Assembly: GCA_019753105.1 (NCBI GenBank)
Contig: JAIELJ010000005.1
Coordinates: forward strand, 1 to 64,000
Direction of reading: 5' to 3'
Source: Hyphomonadaceae bacterium
Lineage (GTDB): Bacteria > Pseudomonadota > Alphaproteobacteria > Caulobacterales > Aquidulcibacteraceae
DNA: 64,000 nucleotides
The notes under the pieces are model-generated. The model was not told where the DNA came from. It saw only the letters and a list, made by a program, of their open reading frames with translations, and did not search any database. Both the position numbers and the translations under genes were made by a program. Shown here piece by piece: positions 56,633-64,000 of the stretch (the first letter of the stretch is position 1; each line of letters starts with the position of its first letter).

Positions 56633-58858
56633 TCAGCTCCCGCCGAATACCCCGAGCGAGCGCAGACCAATCCGGATCTGTATCCCCTCGTCAGGGCCGA
56701 TCGTGCCCCGCTGCGTTTCCGTGCGGGTGTAGGCAATCTCAAGGAAGGTGCAATCGTCCTCGTAAATTGCCCGGATTTCCTGACGCAGATTTATGTCTGA
56801 ATCTAGGTCGCGAGTGAGGCCAGCCTGCATTCGCCAGCCACGCGCAAGGTCAATACCGACACGGCCGGTCAGTTGTTCGGTCGGGGCGTCGGGCGGGGCA
56901 ATCGATTCGTCGATATTGAAGTAGCGGCCGGTAACGCTGAAGCGGCCGACGGCAGCACGGACGCCGAGATCGATGCGCTGCATCTCCAACGTGTCGTCCG
57001 CCAGCCGGAACCGGGCCGACGCGCCGAGATTGGAACCCAGGTCCACCTGCGCTGCGCCGACCCAATCAGAGGTCTCGCCGCCGAGATTATTGGTTTCGGT
57101 AAAGCCGTCGGCCTGCTCTTCGCGCCAGCGGCGGCCGAACATGAGCGATGCGCTCTCGCCGCTACGGGCGCGGGCGGTTGCACGCAGGCCCGCACTCACG
57201 CGCGCGCCGGGCTCCCAAATATCGTAGTTGGGCGCAGCGTTGGGCCGGAACAAATTGGAATCGTCGAGCTCAAACGAGAGGCTGTCCTCGTTGCGGATGC
57301 GCGGGTCCTCGGCGTCCTGGCTGGCCCACGCCGCCATAACGACCGGCTCGACCACGAGATCAAAACGCTCACCCGGCCTCATGAAGGGCCAGCTGATTTC
57401 CGTTCCAGCCATGCCGAGGCCGCGGGAGAAGGTCTCGTAGTCTTCGTCGGCCGTCTCGACGTGGAAGACGTCGCCGCGTGCTTGCGCAAACGGGCTAACC
57501 ACCACGCCAGGGCCGAAGATCATGTCGCGGCGCCACGTGGCGCCGAGTGAGAAGCGTGCGTTGCTGCCTTGGAAGTCGGGCAGGTCGAGCGTGTCTTCGT
57601 TCTCGCGCACGAGCGCTACAGTGTTGCTTGCGACGCGCAGCTGCCCGCCAATGCCGGGCACGTGGAAGATGTGGTCCGTTTGCAGATACGGCAGAATAAG
57701 CGGCAGCAGTTCGGAGTTATCGGTTTCACGCAAGCCCTGCACGCTCGCGAACGCGACCGAAGCATATGAGTTTGGCGTTTGGCCGATGCCGAACAATTGA
57801 GAGATCAGCCGCGTGTCCTGGCCGATATAGGGACCACGGCGTTCAGCGGCGCCGTCCAGGTCGTAACGGCGCAAATACTGGTCGTCATAGGCGTTCTCGA
57901 CGCCAAAACCCCAGTTCCAGTCATTGTTGATGCGGAAGAGGCCTTCGGCAAAAACGCTATGGCGAAATTGCTCATCGCCGAGACGGTCGCCGTCGCCGTC
58001 GAACAATTCTTCCTGTGTGAACGTCGTGTCGATCTCGAGCATGCCCGACCAGAAACGGCGGCGATATTCGAGACCAACGAGCGGATTGACGTTGCCATGG
58101 ACGCGCAGTGATGCGGTCAGATCCGAATAGGGCGAGATCGCCCAGAAATAGGGCTGGCCGTAGAATGAACCGAGGCGCCGGTTGCGGCCGATTTCCGGCG
58201 GCAGGAAACCGGAAGCGCGTTCGATCGAAGGATCGGGGTGCGCGATATACGGCAGATAAAGCACCGGCACGCCGGCCACTTCGAGCACGGCGCCCTGATA
58301 CGAGATCGTACGGCTCTCGCGATCCTGAATCGCACGGCGCGCGCGCAAGCTCCATGTCGGCGGGCGATCGCCGGTCGTGCAGATCGGGCAGCTTGTGTAG
58401 ATGACGTTGCGAAGTTCGCTCTCGCCTTCGCCGTGACGAAGTGCTGCGCGCGCTGCGAGCGTTCCGCTTTGGCCAAGACGCGCACGCAACTCGGTCGCGG
58501 CGCCGACATTCATCGCCTCGTCGGCTTCGACTTCGTTGGCGTAGGTGACGGAGCCGTCTTCGAGCGCAATCTCGACATTGCCGATGGCCCGGATCGTGCC
58601 GCTGTTCAGATCGTAGACGAGGCGATCGGCGCGCAGCGTACGGCCCTGATAGCGGACGTTGACGTTGCCTTGCGCGGTGATGGTGCGCGCGTTCTGATCA
58701 TCGATCAGTTCGTCGGCCTCTAGGAGGACGCGATCGGTCTCTTCCTCAGCCGAGGCGGCGACGGGTTGCGTCGTCTGCGCCATCGCGGTCGGACTGACCG
58801 TAACGGCAAGCGCAGCCGCAAGCGCGGCCCACCCTAGCGGCTCCCCCGAACGGCGCAT
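56633..58858 (-). CDS. lptD: LPS-assembly protein LptD
   Basis: 741 residues. A signal peptide is followed by an OstA-type beta-jellyroll (LLEADELIDDQNARTITAQGNVNVRYQGRTLRADR) and a large outer membrane barrel. It inserts LPS into the outer leaflet with LptE. The cysteines of the usual disulphide pairs are hard to place; only CPIC near residue 158 stands out. Confidence 0.95.
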   Translation of the reverse strand: MRRSGEPLGWAALAAALAVTVSPTAMAQTTQPVAASAEEETDRVLLEADELIDDQNARTITAQGNVNVRYQGRTLRADRLVYDLNSGTIRAIGNVEIALEDGSVTYANEVEADEAMNVGAATELRARLGQSGTLAARAALRHGEGESELRNVIYTSCPICTTGDRPPTWSLRARRAIQDRESRTISYQGAVLEVAGVPVLYLPYIAHPDPSIERASGFLPPEIGRNRRLGSFYGQPYFWAISPYSDLTASLRVHGNVNPLVGLEYRRRFWSGMLEIDTTFTQEELFDGDGDRLGDEQFRHSVFAEGLFRINNDWNWGFGVENAYDDQYLRRYDLDGAAERRGPYIGQDTRLISQLFGIGQTPNSYASVAFASVQGLRETDNSELLPLILPYLQTDHIFHVPGIGGQLRVASNTVALVRENEDTLDLPDFQGSNARFSLGATWRRDMIFGPGVVVSPFAQARGDVFHVETADEDYETFSRGLGMAGTEISWPFMRPGERFDLVVEPVVMAAWASQDAEDPRIRNEDSLSFELDDSNLFRPNAAPNYDIWEPGARVSAGLRATARARSGESASLMFGRRWREEQADGFTETNNLGGETSDWVGAAQVDLGSNLGASARFRLADDTLEMQRIDLGVRAAVGRFSVTGRYFNIDESIAPPDAPTEQLTGRVGIDLARGWRMQAGLTRDLDSDINLRQEIRAIYEDDCTFLEIAYTRTETQRGTIGPDEGIQIRIGLRSLGVFGGS

Positions 58859-58962
58859 TCAATCCCTCTGATCGACTCCCCGAAAGCTACCTAACCGCCT
58901 GAAGCGTAAGGCGTCCAGCGCCGGAAACCGTATGGGGCAATCCATTCGTCAGGTGTGTCTCC

Positions 58963-60063
58963 TCAGCCGTCTTCCATGAAGGCGACGATGGCGAGGGCGA
59001 TGAACATCCCGGCAAAGGGCGCGCTCCAGGCCGCGACCGCCGCCGGGACCGATTGGGTCATGGCGAAGGCGCCTGCCAGCTGGCCGTAGAAGAAGAGGAA
59101 TAAGCCCACACCCACCCCGGCTGTCCCCCAGCGGGCGAGGTTCCCGAGCCGTTGAAGTTGTAGCGAAAACGCCGCGCCCAGGCCCGCCATAGCGGCCAGC
59201 AGCAATGGGTAGGCCAGGAGAGCCTGCCATTTGAGTTCGTAGCGGGTCGGCGCAAAGCCCGCCTGACGCGCCTCGTGGATAAAGCCCGGGAGTTCCCAGA
59301 ACGAGAGCGACGCCGGCGCCACGAACCGATCGATCATTTCGGTTGCGTCGAGGGTTGTGGGGATAGCGAGGTTGGCGTGGCGTATCGGGCGCCCGCCAGG
59401 CGTCGCCTCGACGAGGTTGGTCAGCTGCCAGAACCCAGGCCGGAGAACTGCCGTCTCGGCAAAGATGCGGCGCGTGAAGCGCAGGGCGTCCTGACGCTCC
59501 TCGAAGAACATGAAGGTCGCGCCCTGGAGCGTGGCGCCGGAGGAATCGACGCCGTTGGCGTGAATGACAACTTGGCCGTCGGGGTCCCCCTGGCGGATCC
59601 AGATGCCAGCGCTGCCAGCACCGGATTGAGCCGTGGAGTATTCCCCGGCGCGCTCGTTCTCGAACGACCGATAGAAGTACGCGCCGACTGGGTTCAGCAC
59701 AGTGATCGTGAATAGGCCAACCAGCACGCCGACTAATGCGGCCGGCGCAAGAAAGCGCCACGCCGAGACGCCCGAGGCGCGCATTGCTACAAGTTCGCTC
59801 GATCGGTTCAGTCCGATGATCGCCATCATCACGCCCGCGAGCACGATGAACGGCAGCGTCTGCTCGACCAGCATCGGTGTTTTGAGCAGCGTGAGCCGGA
59901 GCGCCTCCAAGATCGAAAGCTCGGCGCGTGCGCCTACCGTGCGCATCTGCTCCACAAGATCGATTAGCAGGATTGAACTCAAAACCGCGAGCAATGCGAT
60001 CAGAATGCCGACGACGACGCGCGCGATGACGTAGCGCCCGAGGCGGGAGAACATGAAACCCAT
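58963..60063 (-). CDS. lptG: LPS export permease LptG
   Basis: 366 residues from the ATG at 60063 (the track adds 23 codons). Six membrane helices flank a periplasmic jellyroll: first helix VIARVVVGILIALLAVLSSILL, and the TLPFIVLAGVMMAIIGLNRSSELVAMRASGVSAW coupling helix that meets the ATPase LptB. It extracts LPS with LptF. It lies four bases after lptF. Confidence 0.95.
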   Translation of the reverse strand: MGFMFSRLGRYVIARVVVGILIALLAVLSSILLIDLVEQMRTVGARAELSILEALRLTLLKTPMLVEQTLPFIVLAGVMMAIIGLNRSSELVAMRASGVSAWRFLAPAALVGVLVGLFTITVLNPVGAYFYRSFENERAGEYSTAQSGAGSAGIWIRQGDPDGQVVIHANGVDSSGATLQGATFMFFEERQDALRFTRRIFAETAVLRPGFWQLTNLVEATPGGRPIRHANLAIPTTLDATEMIDRFVAPASLSFWELPGFIHEARQAGFAPTRYELKWQALLAYPLLLAAMAGLGAAFSLQLQRLGNLARWGTAGVGVGLFLFFYGQLAGAFAMTQSVPAAVAAWSAPFAGMFIALAIVAFMEDG

Positions 60064-60067
60064 GATC

Positions 60068-61192
60068 TCAGGCCTCCGCCAACACTGAAGGGCCCATCGA
60101 CACGCGTTTGCGCCGCGACCGCCTGCCGGCAAGCAACACGCTACAGATCAGGATGACGACAAGCGGTAGCGCAATCTGCACCGGATTGAGCGCAGGCTCG
60201 TCCTGCGCCGCAGATTGCAACGCGATCGGCACCACGCGCACCAGCAAAGCGATGCCGCCCGCCACCATGATGCGCCGGCCGTACCCGCGGCGGTTAAAAT
60301 CGCCGCCAAGCACGCCAACAAGTGCGATCATCGCGAGCGCTATGCTGAGCAAAGGCGACGCGATGCGTGACACCGCCTCCGCCTGGAAATCCTGCGAATT
60401 TTGAATGTCGTAGTGGGCTGTCCAATCCGGCAGCAAGAGCTGATGAAGCGTGCGGTCCGATTGCTTCAGGAAGAAATATCCCGACTCTTCAATGTCGCCA
60501 TCGAGCTGCAGAACGTAACGGTCGAAATCGAGCACATCGACGGTGCCGTCTTCGATCTGACGCTGGATCTGGCCGTCACGCATGACGATCGCGGGACGGC
60601 CCTCGATGGTTTGGATGGCGCCGGCGCGGGCTGTGTAGGTGATCGGAAATTGTGGCCGCGCGTCGTTGATCAGGAGATCGCGCAATTCGCCGCCGCCGCC
60701 GCGCTCGCGGGCGTAGAGCGTCAAATCTTCGCTCGGGAATGTAAACGCGCCTTCTTCGATCAAGCTTGAGGCGATGTCGGTACGCAGCGCGAAGAATGTC
60801 TCGCGCCTCTCCTCGAACGCCCAGGGTTGGATGATGACGTTGATTGTCAGGTGCACGAGCGCCGCGAGCGTGGCGAGTTGCACGATCGGGCGCGCGATGT
60901 GCTGGCGCGATACGCCTGAGCCATAGAGAACGGCGATTTCGCTCTCCGACTGCATGCGGTTCAGCGCGTACACGACAGCGACAAACATCGCGATCGGCAG
61001 CACGAGTGAAATCAGCTGCGGCAACGCCAGGATCGTCACCCAGGCAAAGGCGAAGCCGGCGCGGCGATTGGTGATGATGATGTCGAGCTGATTGAGGCCC
61101 TGGGTCAGGATCGCAATGGCTGCGAGCGCCCCCAGGATCGCCAGGAGCGGGCCCAGCACCTGCCGGAACACGTAGGCCGAAATAGTGTTCAT
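60068..61192 (-). CDS. lptF: LPS export permease LptF
   Basis: 374 residues. YVFRQVLGPLLAILGALAAIAILTQGLNQLDIIITNRR starts helix 1, and the coupling motif is NRMQSESEIAVLYGSGVSRQHIARP. The periplasmic domain covers roughly residues 130-270, and three membrane helices end the protein. It diverges from pepA. Confidence 0.95.
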   Translation of the reverse strand: MNTISAYVFRQVLGPLLAILGALAAIAILTQGLNQLDIIITNRRAGFAFAWVTILALPQLISLVLPIAMFVAVVYALNRMQSESEIAVLYGSGVSRQHIARPIVQLATLAALVHLTINVIIQPWAFEERRETFFALRTDIASSLIEEGAFTFPSEDLTLYARERGGGGELRDLLINDARPQFPITYTARAGAIQTIEGRPAIVMRDGQIQRQIEDGTVDVLDFDRYVLQLDGDIEESGYFFLKQSDRTLHQLLLPDWTAHYDIQNSQDFQAEAVSRIASPLLSIALAMIALVGVLGGDFNRRGYGRRIMVAGGIALLVRVVPIALQSAAQDEPALNPVQIALPLVVILICSVLLAGRRSRRKRVSMGPSVLAEA

Positions 61193-61356
61193 CGCGTCCC
61201 TTTGCTGGCGGCGGCTGTCGCGTCCGATGCCCTAACCGCCGCACTCAGCTTTTCAATTCGTTCGGGCATGGCTACCACAGCGCCTGACCAAGGTTGAAGC
61301 GGGCTTTGCCCGTTGGTTCAGCCCATTCTCCCAGAGGGCCAAGCCCAGAGGAATCT

Positions 61357-62850
61357 ATGGACATTCGATTTGTGACCGCCGGCAGCGGCGACGTTGTGGC
61401 GGTTATGGCGACGGAAGGCGGCGAGTTATTGGAGGCCGGCAAGGCGCTGGACGGCGCAGCCGGCGGGCGCATCGCCAAGGCCGTGAAGGCCGCTAATTTC
61501 AAGGGCGGCGCGGGCCAGGTGGTCGATGTGTTGGCGCCGGAAGGTCTGGATTTCGCCCGCGTGCTGGTGATCGGGCTCGGCAAGGCCGAGGCGGCTGACG
61601 GGATGGCAGTCGAGCGCTGGGCCGGCCACGCCGTGAAGCGGGTGCTGACCTCGGGCGCTGAGAAACTCGTTTTGCAACCGGACGCATTGCCGGGGGTCTC
61701 GAAAGCCGAAGCCGGTTCGCACGCCGCCATGGGTGCTCGGCTCTCCTCTTATCGCTTTGACGCCTATCGCACCAAGCTGAAGCCCGAGCAGCAACCGACG
61801 CTGGCCATTGTCGAGATCGCGATGGACGGCACCGCCGCCGCCAAGGCACGCGCGGAAAAGGACTCCGCCATCGTCGAGGGTGTCTTCTTCGCACGCGATC
61901 TCGTCAGCGAGCCGCCGAACGTTCTCTATCCCGAGAGCTTCGCCGAACGCCTGCGCGATCTCGAAACACTCGGCGTGCAAGTCGACGTGCTCGACACCGC
62001 CACAATGGAGCGTCTCGGAATGGGCGCGCTTCTGGGCGTCGCTCAAGGCAGCGCACGCCCGGGCCGTCTCGTCACGATGGTGTGGAACGGCTCAAGCGAC
62101 AAAAAGGGCAAGCCCGTCGCTCTCGTCGGCAAAGGCGTCACGTTCGATACGGGCGGCATTTCGCTGAAGCCGGGCGCAGGCATGGACGAAATGAAGGGCG
62201 ACATGGGCGGCGCCGCCGCTGTCGCTGGCGCGATGAAGGCAATCGCGCTGCGGAAGGCAAAGGCCAATGTCGTCGGCGTTGTGGCGCTGGTGGAGAATAT
62301 GCCGGGCGCCAACGCACAGCGCCCTGGCGATATCGTCACGACGATGTCCGGCCAAACCATCGAAGTGTTGAACACCGACGCTGAAGGCCGTCTCATCCTG
62401 GCCGATGCGGTTTGGTACGCGCAGGATAAGTACGATCCGAGCGCGGTCATCGATCTTGCGACACTTACGGGCGCAGTGATCGTAGCACTCGGCAACGAGC
62501 ACGCTGGCCTCTTCTCCAACGATGAAGATTTGGCGCAGGCGATTACGTCCGCAGCGACCGCCGAAGGCGAGCCCGTTTGGCGCCTGCCGCTCAATGCCGC
62601 CTATGACAAGCTGATCGACACGCCGAACGCCGACATGAAGAACATCGCCGGCAAGCCGGTTGCTGGTTCGATCGTCGGCGCACAGTTCGTGAAGCGTTTT
62701 GTCAAAGACGGCACACCGTGGGCACACCTCGATATCGCCGGCACCGCCTGGAAGTCCGGCCCGTACGAAGATCCGCTCTCGCCTGCTTGGGCGACTGGCT
62801 ATGGCGTGCGCTTGCTCAACAGGCTGATCGCTAATCGCTACGAGGATTGA
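61357..62850 (+). CDS. pepA: Leucyl aminopeptidase
   Basis: 497 residues from the ATG at 61357 (the track starts 21 codons early). The catalytic M17 domain has VGKGVTFDTGGISLKPGAGMDEMKGDMGGAAAV and the signature NTDAEGRLILADA near residue 362. Two manganese or zinc ions are bound in this region. pepA is next to holC in many proteobacteria. Confidence 0.96.
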   Translation: MDIRFVTAGSGDVVAVMATEGGELLEAGKALDGAAGGRIAKAVKAANFKGGAGQVVDVLAPEGLDFARVLVIGLGKAEAADGMAVERWAGHAVKRVLTSGAEKLVLQPDALPGVSKAEAGSHAAMGARLSSYRFDAYRTKLKPEQQPTLAIVEIAMDGTAAAKARAEKDSAIVEGVFFARDLVSEPPNVLYPESFAERLRDLETLGVQVDVLDTATMERLGMGALLGVAQGSARPGRLVTMVWNGSSDKKGKPVALVGKGVTFDTGGISLKPGAGMDEMKGDMGGAAAVAGAMKAIALRKAKANVVGVVALVENMPGANAQRPGDIVTTMSGQTIEVLNTDAEGRLILADAVWYAQDKYDPSAVIDLATLTGAVIVALGNEHAGLFSNDEDLAQAITSAATAEGEPVWRLPLNAAYDKLIDTPNADMKNIAGKPVAGSIVGAQFVKRFVKDGTPWAHLDIAGTAWKSGPYEDPLSPAWATGYGVRLLNRLIANRYED

Positions 62851-63074
62851 TGACAGAACCCGCGCCACCCCAAGACCGTTTCTGGGTCTCACTCGTGAAT
62901 TTGCTTCTGGCGCTCGCGGTGATCTGGGGTGGAGCAGCGTTGATCATGAGCGCGCCGATGGGGGCGAATGACTGGGTCGGCATAGGCCCGCTCTTCATTG
63001 TCCCGGGCGTCTTTCTTCTGTTTATCGGCGTGGTGTTGGTCGTCACTATGCTTAGTCGAAAAAGCCAGGACTAG
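62850..63074 (+). CDS. Small two-helix membrane protein
   Basis: 74 residues with the ATG sharing a base with the pepA stop. Hydrophobic helices lie near residues 12-33 and 44-67, and the C-terminus is basic (SRKSQD). It lies between pepA and holC; no family is recognised. Confidence 0.72.
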   Translation: MTEPAPPQDRFWVSLVNLLLALAVIWGGAALIMSAPMGANDWVGIGPLFIVPGVFLLFIGVVLVVTMLSRKSQD

Positions 63075-63078
63075 GCCG

Positions 63079-63534
63079 ATGGCTGAACTCTGGTTCTACC
63101 ATCTTGAGCGCAGCGACCTTGAACGTGCGCTGCCGCCCTTGTTGGAGAAGTGTCTGCAGCGCGGTTGGCGGGCGCTTGTGCGCGGCGGTTTGTCGGAGCG
63201 GCTGGACTCTCTCGATGCGACGCTGTGGAGCTACAAGGACGAGAGCTTCTTGCCGCACGCTGTCGATGGCGGCGCAGGTGTTGATCCCTCGCGCCAGCCC
63301 ATTTTGCTGACGGGCAAAGGCGGCAACCCAAACGGTGCGCAAGTGCTCTTTCTGATCGATGGCGCCGAACCCGGAGACATTAGCGGCTTTGAGCGCGCTT
63401 GCCTCGTCTTCGACGGGCGCGACGAAGCTGCCTTGGTTTCGGCCCGTTCGCGCTGGAAAGAGGCCAAAGAGAGCGGCATTGTCGCGACTTACTGGTTCGA
63501 AAGCGGAGATGGGAAGTGGGAGAAAAAGGGCTGA
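63079..63534 (+). CDS. holC: DNA polymerase III chi subunit
   Basis: 151 residues. ELWFYHLERSDLERALPPLLEKCLQRGWRALV and the DSLDATLWSYKDESFLPHAV segment are the HolC fold. It links the clamp loader to single-strand binding protein. It sits after pepA, the typical order. Confidence 0.94.
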   Translation: MAELWFYHLERSDLERALPPLLEKCLQRGWRALVRGGLSERLDSLDATLWSYKDESFLPHAVDGGAGVDPSRQPILLTGKGGNPNGAQVLFLIDGAEPGDISGFERACLVFDGRDEAALVSARSRWKEAKESGIVATYWFESGDGKWEKKG

Positions 63535-63845
63535 TCCGGGCGCTCGCGGGCGTTGCGCTTTTAGCGCTGGCCGCGTGCGCGTCACCGGCGCCGACCAATC
63601 GCGATCTTGAGCGTTTGGGCCGCAACTATGAGGATTCCGGCGTCAGCCCGCTCGCCGATCGCGGCGCAAGCTGCGGCGCCAACCAACATACGGCGCGGAT
63701 CGGCACTGCGATCGCCGATTGGACCCCGCCTGCGGGGGCGCGCGTTATCCGCCCAGGAACGCCGGTCACACGCGATTTCCGCCGTGAGCGGTTGAACGTC
63801 ATCGTCGACGCCGAAGGGCGTATTACTTCGTTGGAGTGTTACTAA
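63516..63845 (+). CDS. I78-family peptidase inhibitor lipoprotein, copy 1
   Basis: 109 residues with a GTG start at 63516, inside the end of holC. Lipobox LAAC; the inhibitor domain reads CGANQHTARIG, followed by VIRPGTPVTRDFRRERLNVIVD and a terminal ECY. These are the markers of the I78 inhibitor family, which includes elastase/serine protease inhibitors. It may protect the envelope from proteases. Confidence 0.85.
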   Translation: MGEKGLIRALAGVALLALAACASPAPTNRDLERLGRNYEDSGVSPLADRGASCGANQHTARIGTAIADWTPPAGARVIRPGTPVTRDFRRERLNVIVDAEGRITSLECY

Positions 63846-64000
63846 TGATCCGCGCCTCTTTGTTTGCATTCGCCCTGCTGGCCGCCGCTTGTACGCCGCC
63901 GGCTGAAACGCCGCCGGAGCAACCCGTGGCCGAAGAACCGACCGCGCTGCCGCAAACCGCCGCTGAAGCGACCGCGCAAGATACGTGCGGCGCAGCCCAG
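63845..64000 (+). CDS. I78-family inhibitor lipoprotein, copy 2 (cut by window edge)
   Basis: Not listed in the ORF track. It starts at the ATG that overlaps the previous stop (TAATG) and encodes a lipoprotein signal (FALLAAAC, Cys near residue 16), a Pro/Glu-rich linker and then DTCGAAQ, the opening of another I78 domain. The frame is open to the edge. Confidence 0.75.
   Translation, partial: MIRASLFAFALLAAACTPPAETPPEQPVAEEPTALPQTAAEATAQDTCGAAQ

Overview
The window is a high-GC, gene-dense stretch of a Gram-negative alphaproteobacterial chromosome. Evidence for this is an OmpA-type envelope protein, a complete block of LPS-transport and outer-membrane assembly genes (lptF, lptG, lptD, surA, bamB), the gene orders rpsF-rpsR-rplI, fabD-fabG-acpP-fabF-mltG-yicC-gmk and dnaB-alr, and many coding overlaps of the ATGA, GTGA and TAATG type. 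Content and style fit Caulobacterales or a Hyphomonadaceae-like lineage, but this is inference from gene content, not a database match. I see no rRNA, tRNA, CRISPR array, phage or insertion sequence.

Layout. 1-5.6 kb: the tail of an OmpA gene with a strong terminator, then a translationally coupled arginine succinyltransferase (AST) operon: M20 hydrolase, astA, astD, astB. 5.6-14.3 kb: hspQ; then ppx/gppA, rlmE, guaB, a VOC protein, an RsmB-type methyltransferase, an FAD monooxygenase and convergent guaA. 14.4-15.6 kb: a DUF2061 protein and a low-GC orphan membrane protein. 15.6-19.3 kb: a GST, an ArsC-like protein and a minus-strand operon led by an ArsR-type repressor with a perfect palindrome beside its start codon (ArsR, GST, SRPBCC, RibD-type reductase, alpha/beta hydrolase). 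19.4-22.0 kb: two tandem copies of a three-gene module (membrane protein, ECF sigma factor, two-helix membrane protein resembling an anti-sigma). 22.1-26.5 kb: panB, then yfgM-bamB-der.

26.5-32.8 kb (minus strand): a DUF2059 secreted protein, a BaiN-type flavoprotein, an SDR, purF, cvpA and radA. 32.9-35.6 kb: a coupled pair of a radical SAM protein with a helix-hairpin-helix tail and a DUF4130-UdgX fusion, which is the best candidate here for a poorly described (DNA repair) system. 35.6-37.3 kb: a TMEM175-like channel, a lipoprotein and glutathione peroxidase. 37.3-38.2 kb: a gene-free stretch and a small gene broken by a one-base slip in an A tract. 38.2-42.3 kb (minus): mlaF, mlaE, alr and dnaB. 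42.4-44.2 kb: a small ORF convergent with the rpsF-rpsR-rplI operon, sharing its terminator.

44.3-53.5 kb (plus): a TonB-C protein, a glycosyltransferase, the fatty-acid synthesis cluster with a DUF1697 gene inside it, mltG, yicC, gmk, an M15 peptidase lipoprotein and a small membrane protein. 53.5-61.2 kb (minus): lptF, lptG, lptD, surA, pdxA and rsmA, an envelope-assembly block. 61.4-64 kb (plus): pepA, a small membrane protein, holC and two tandem I78 inhibitor lipoproteins, the second cut by the window edge. Most of the window is housekeeping. The accessory interest lies in the sigma modules, the ArsR operon, the radical SAM/UdgX pair and the AST operon.
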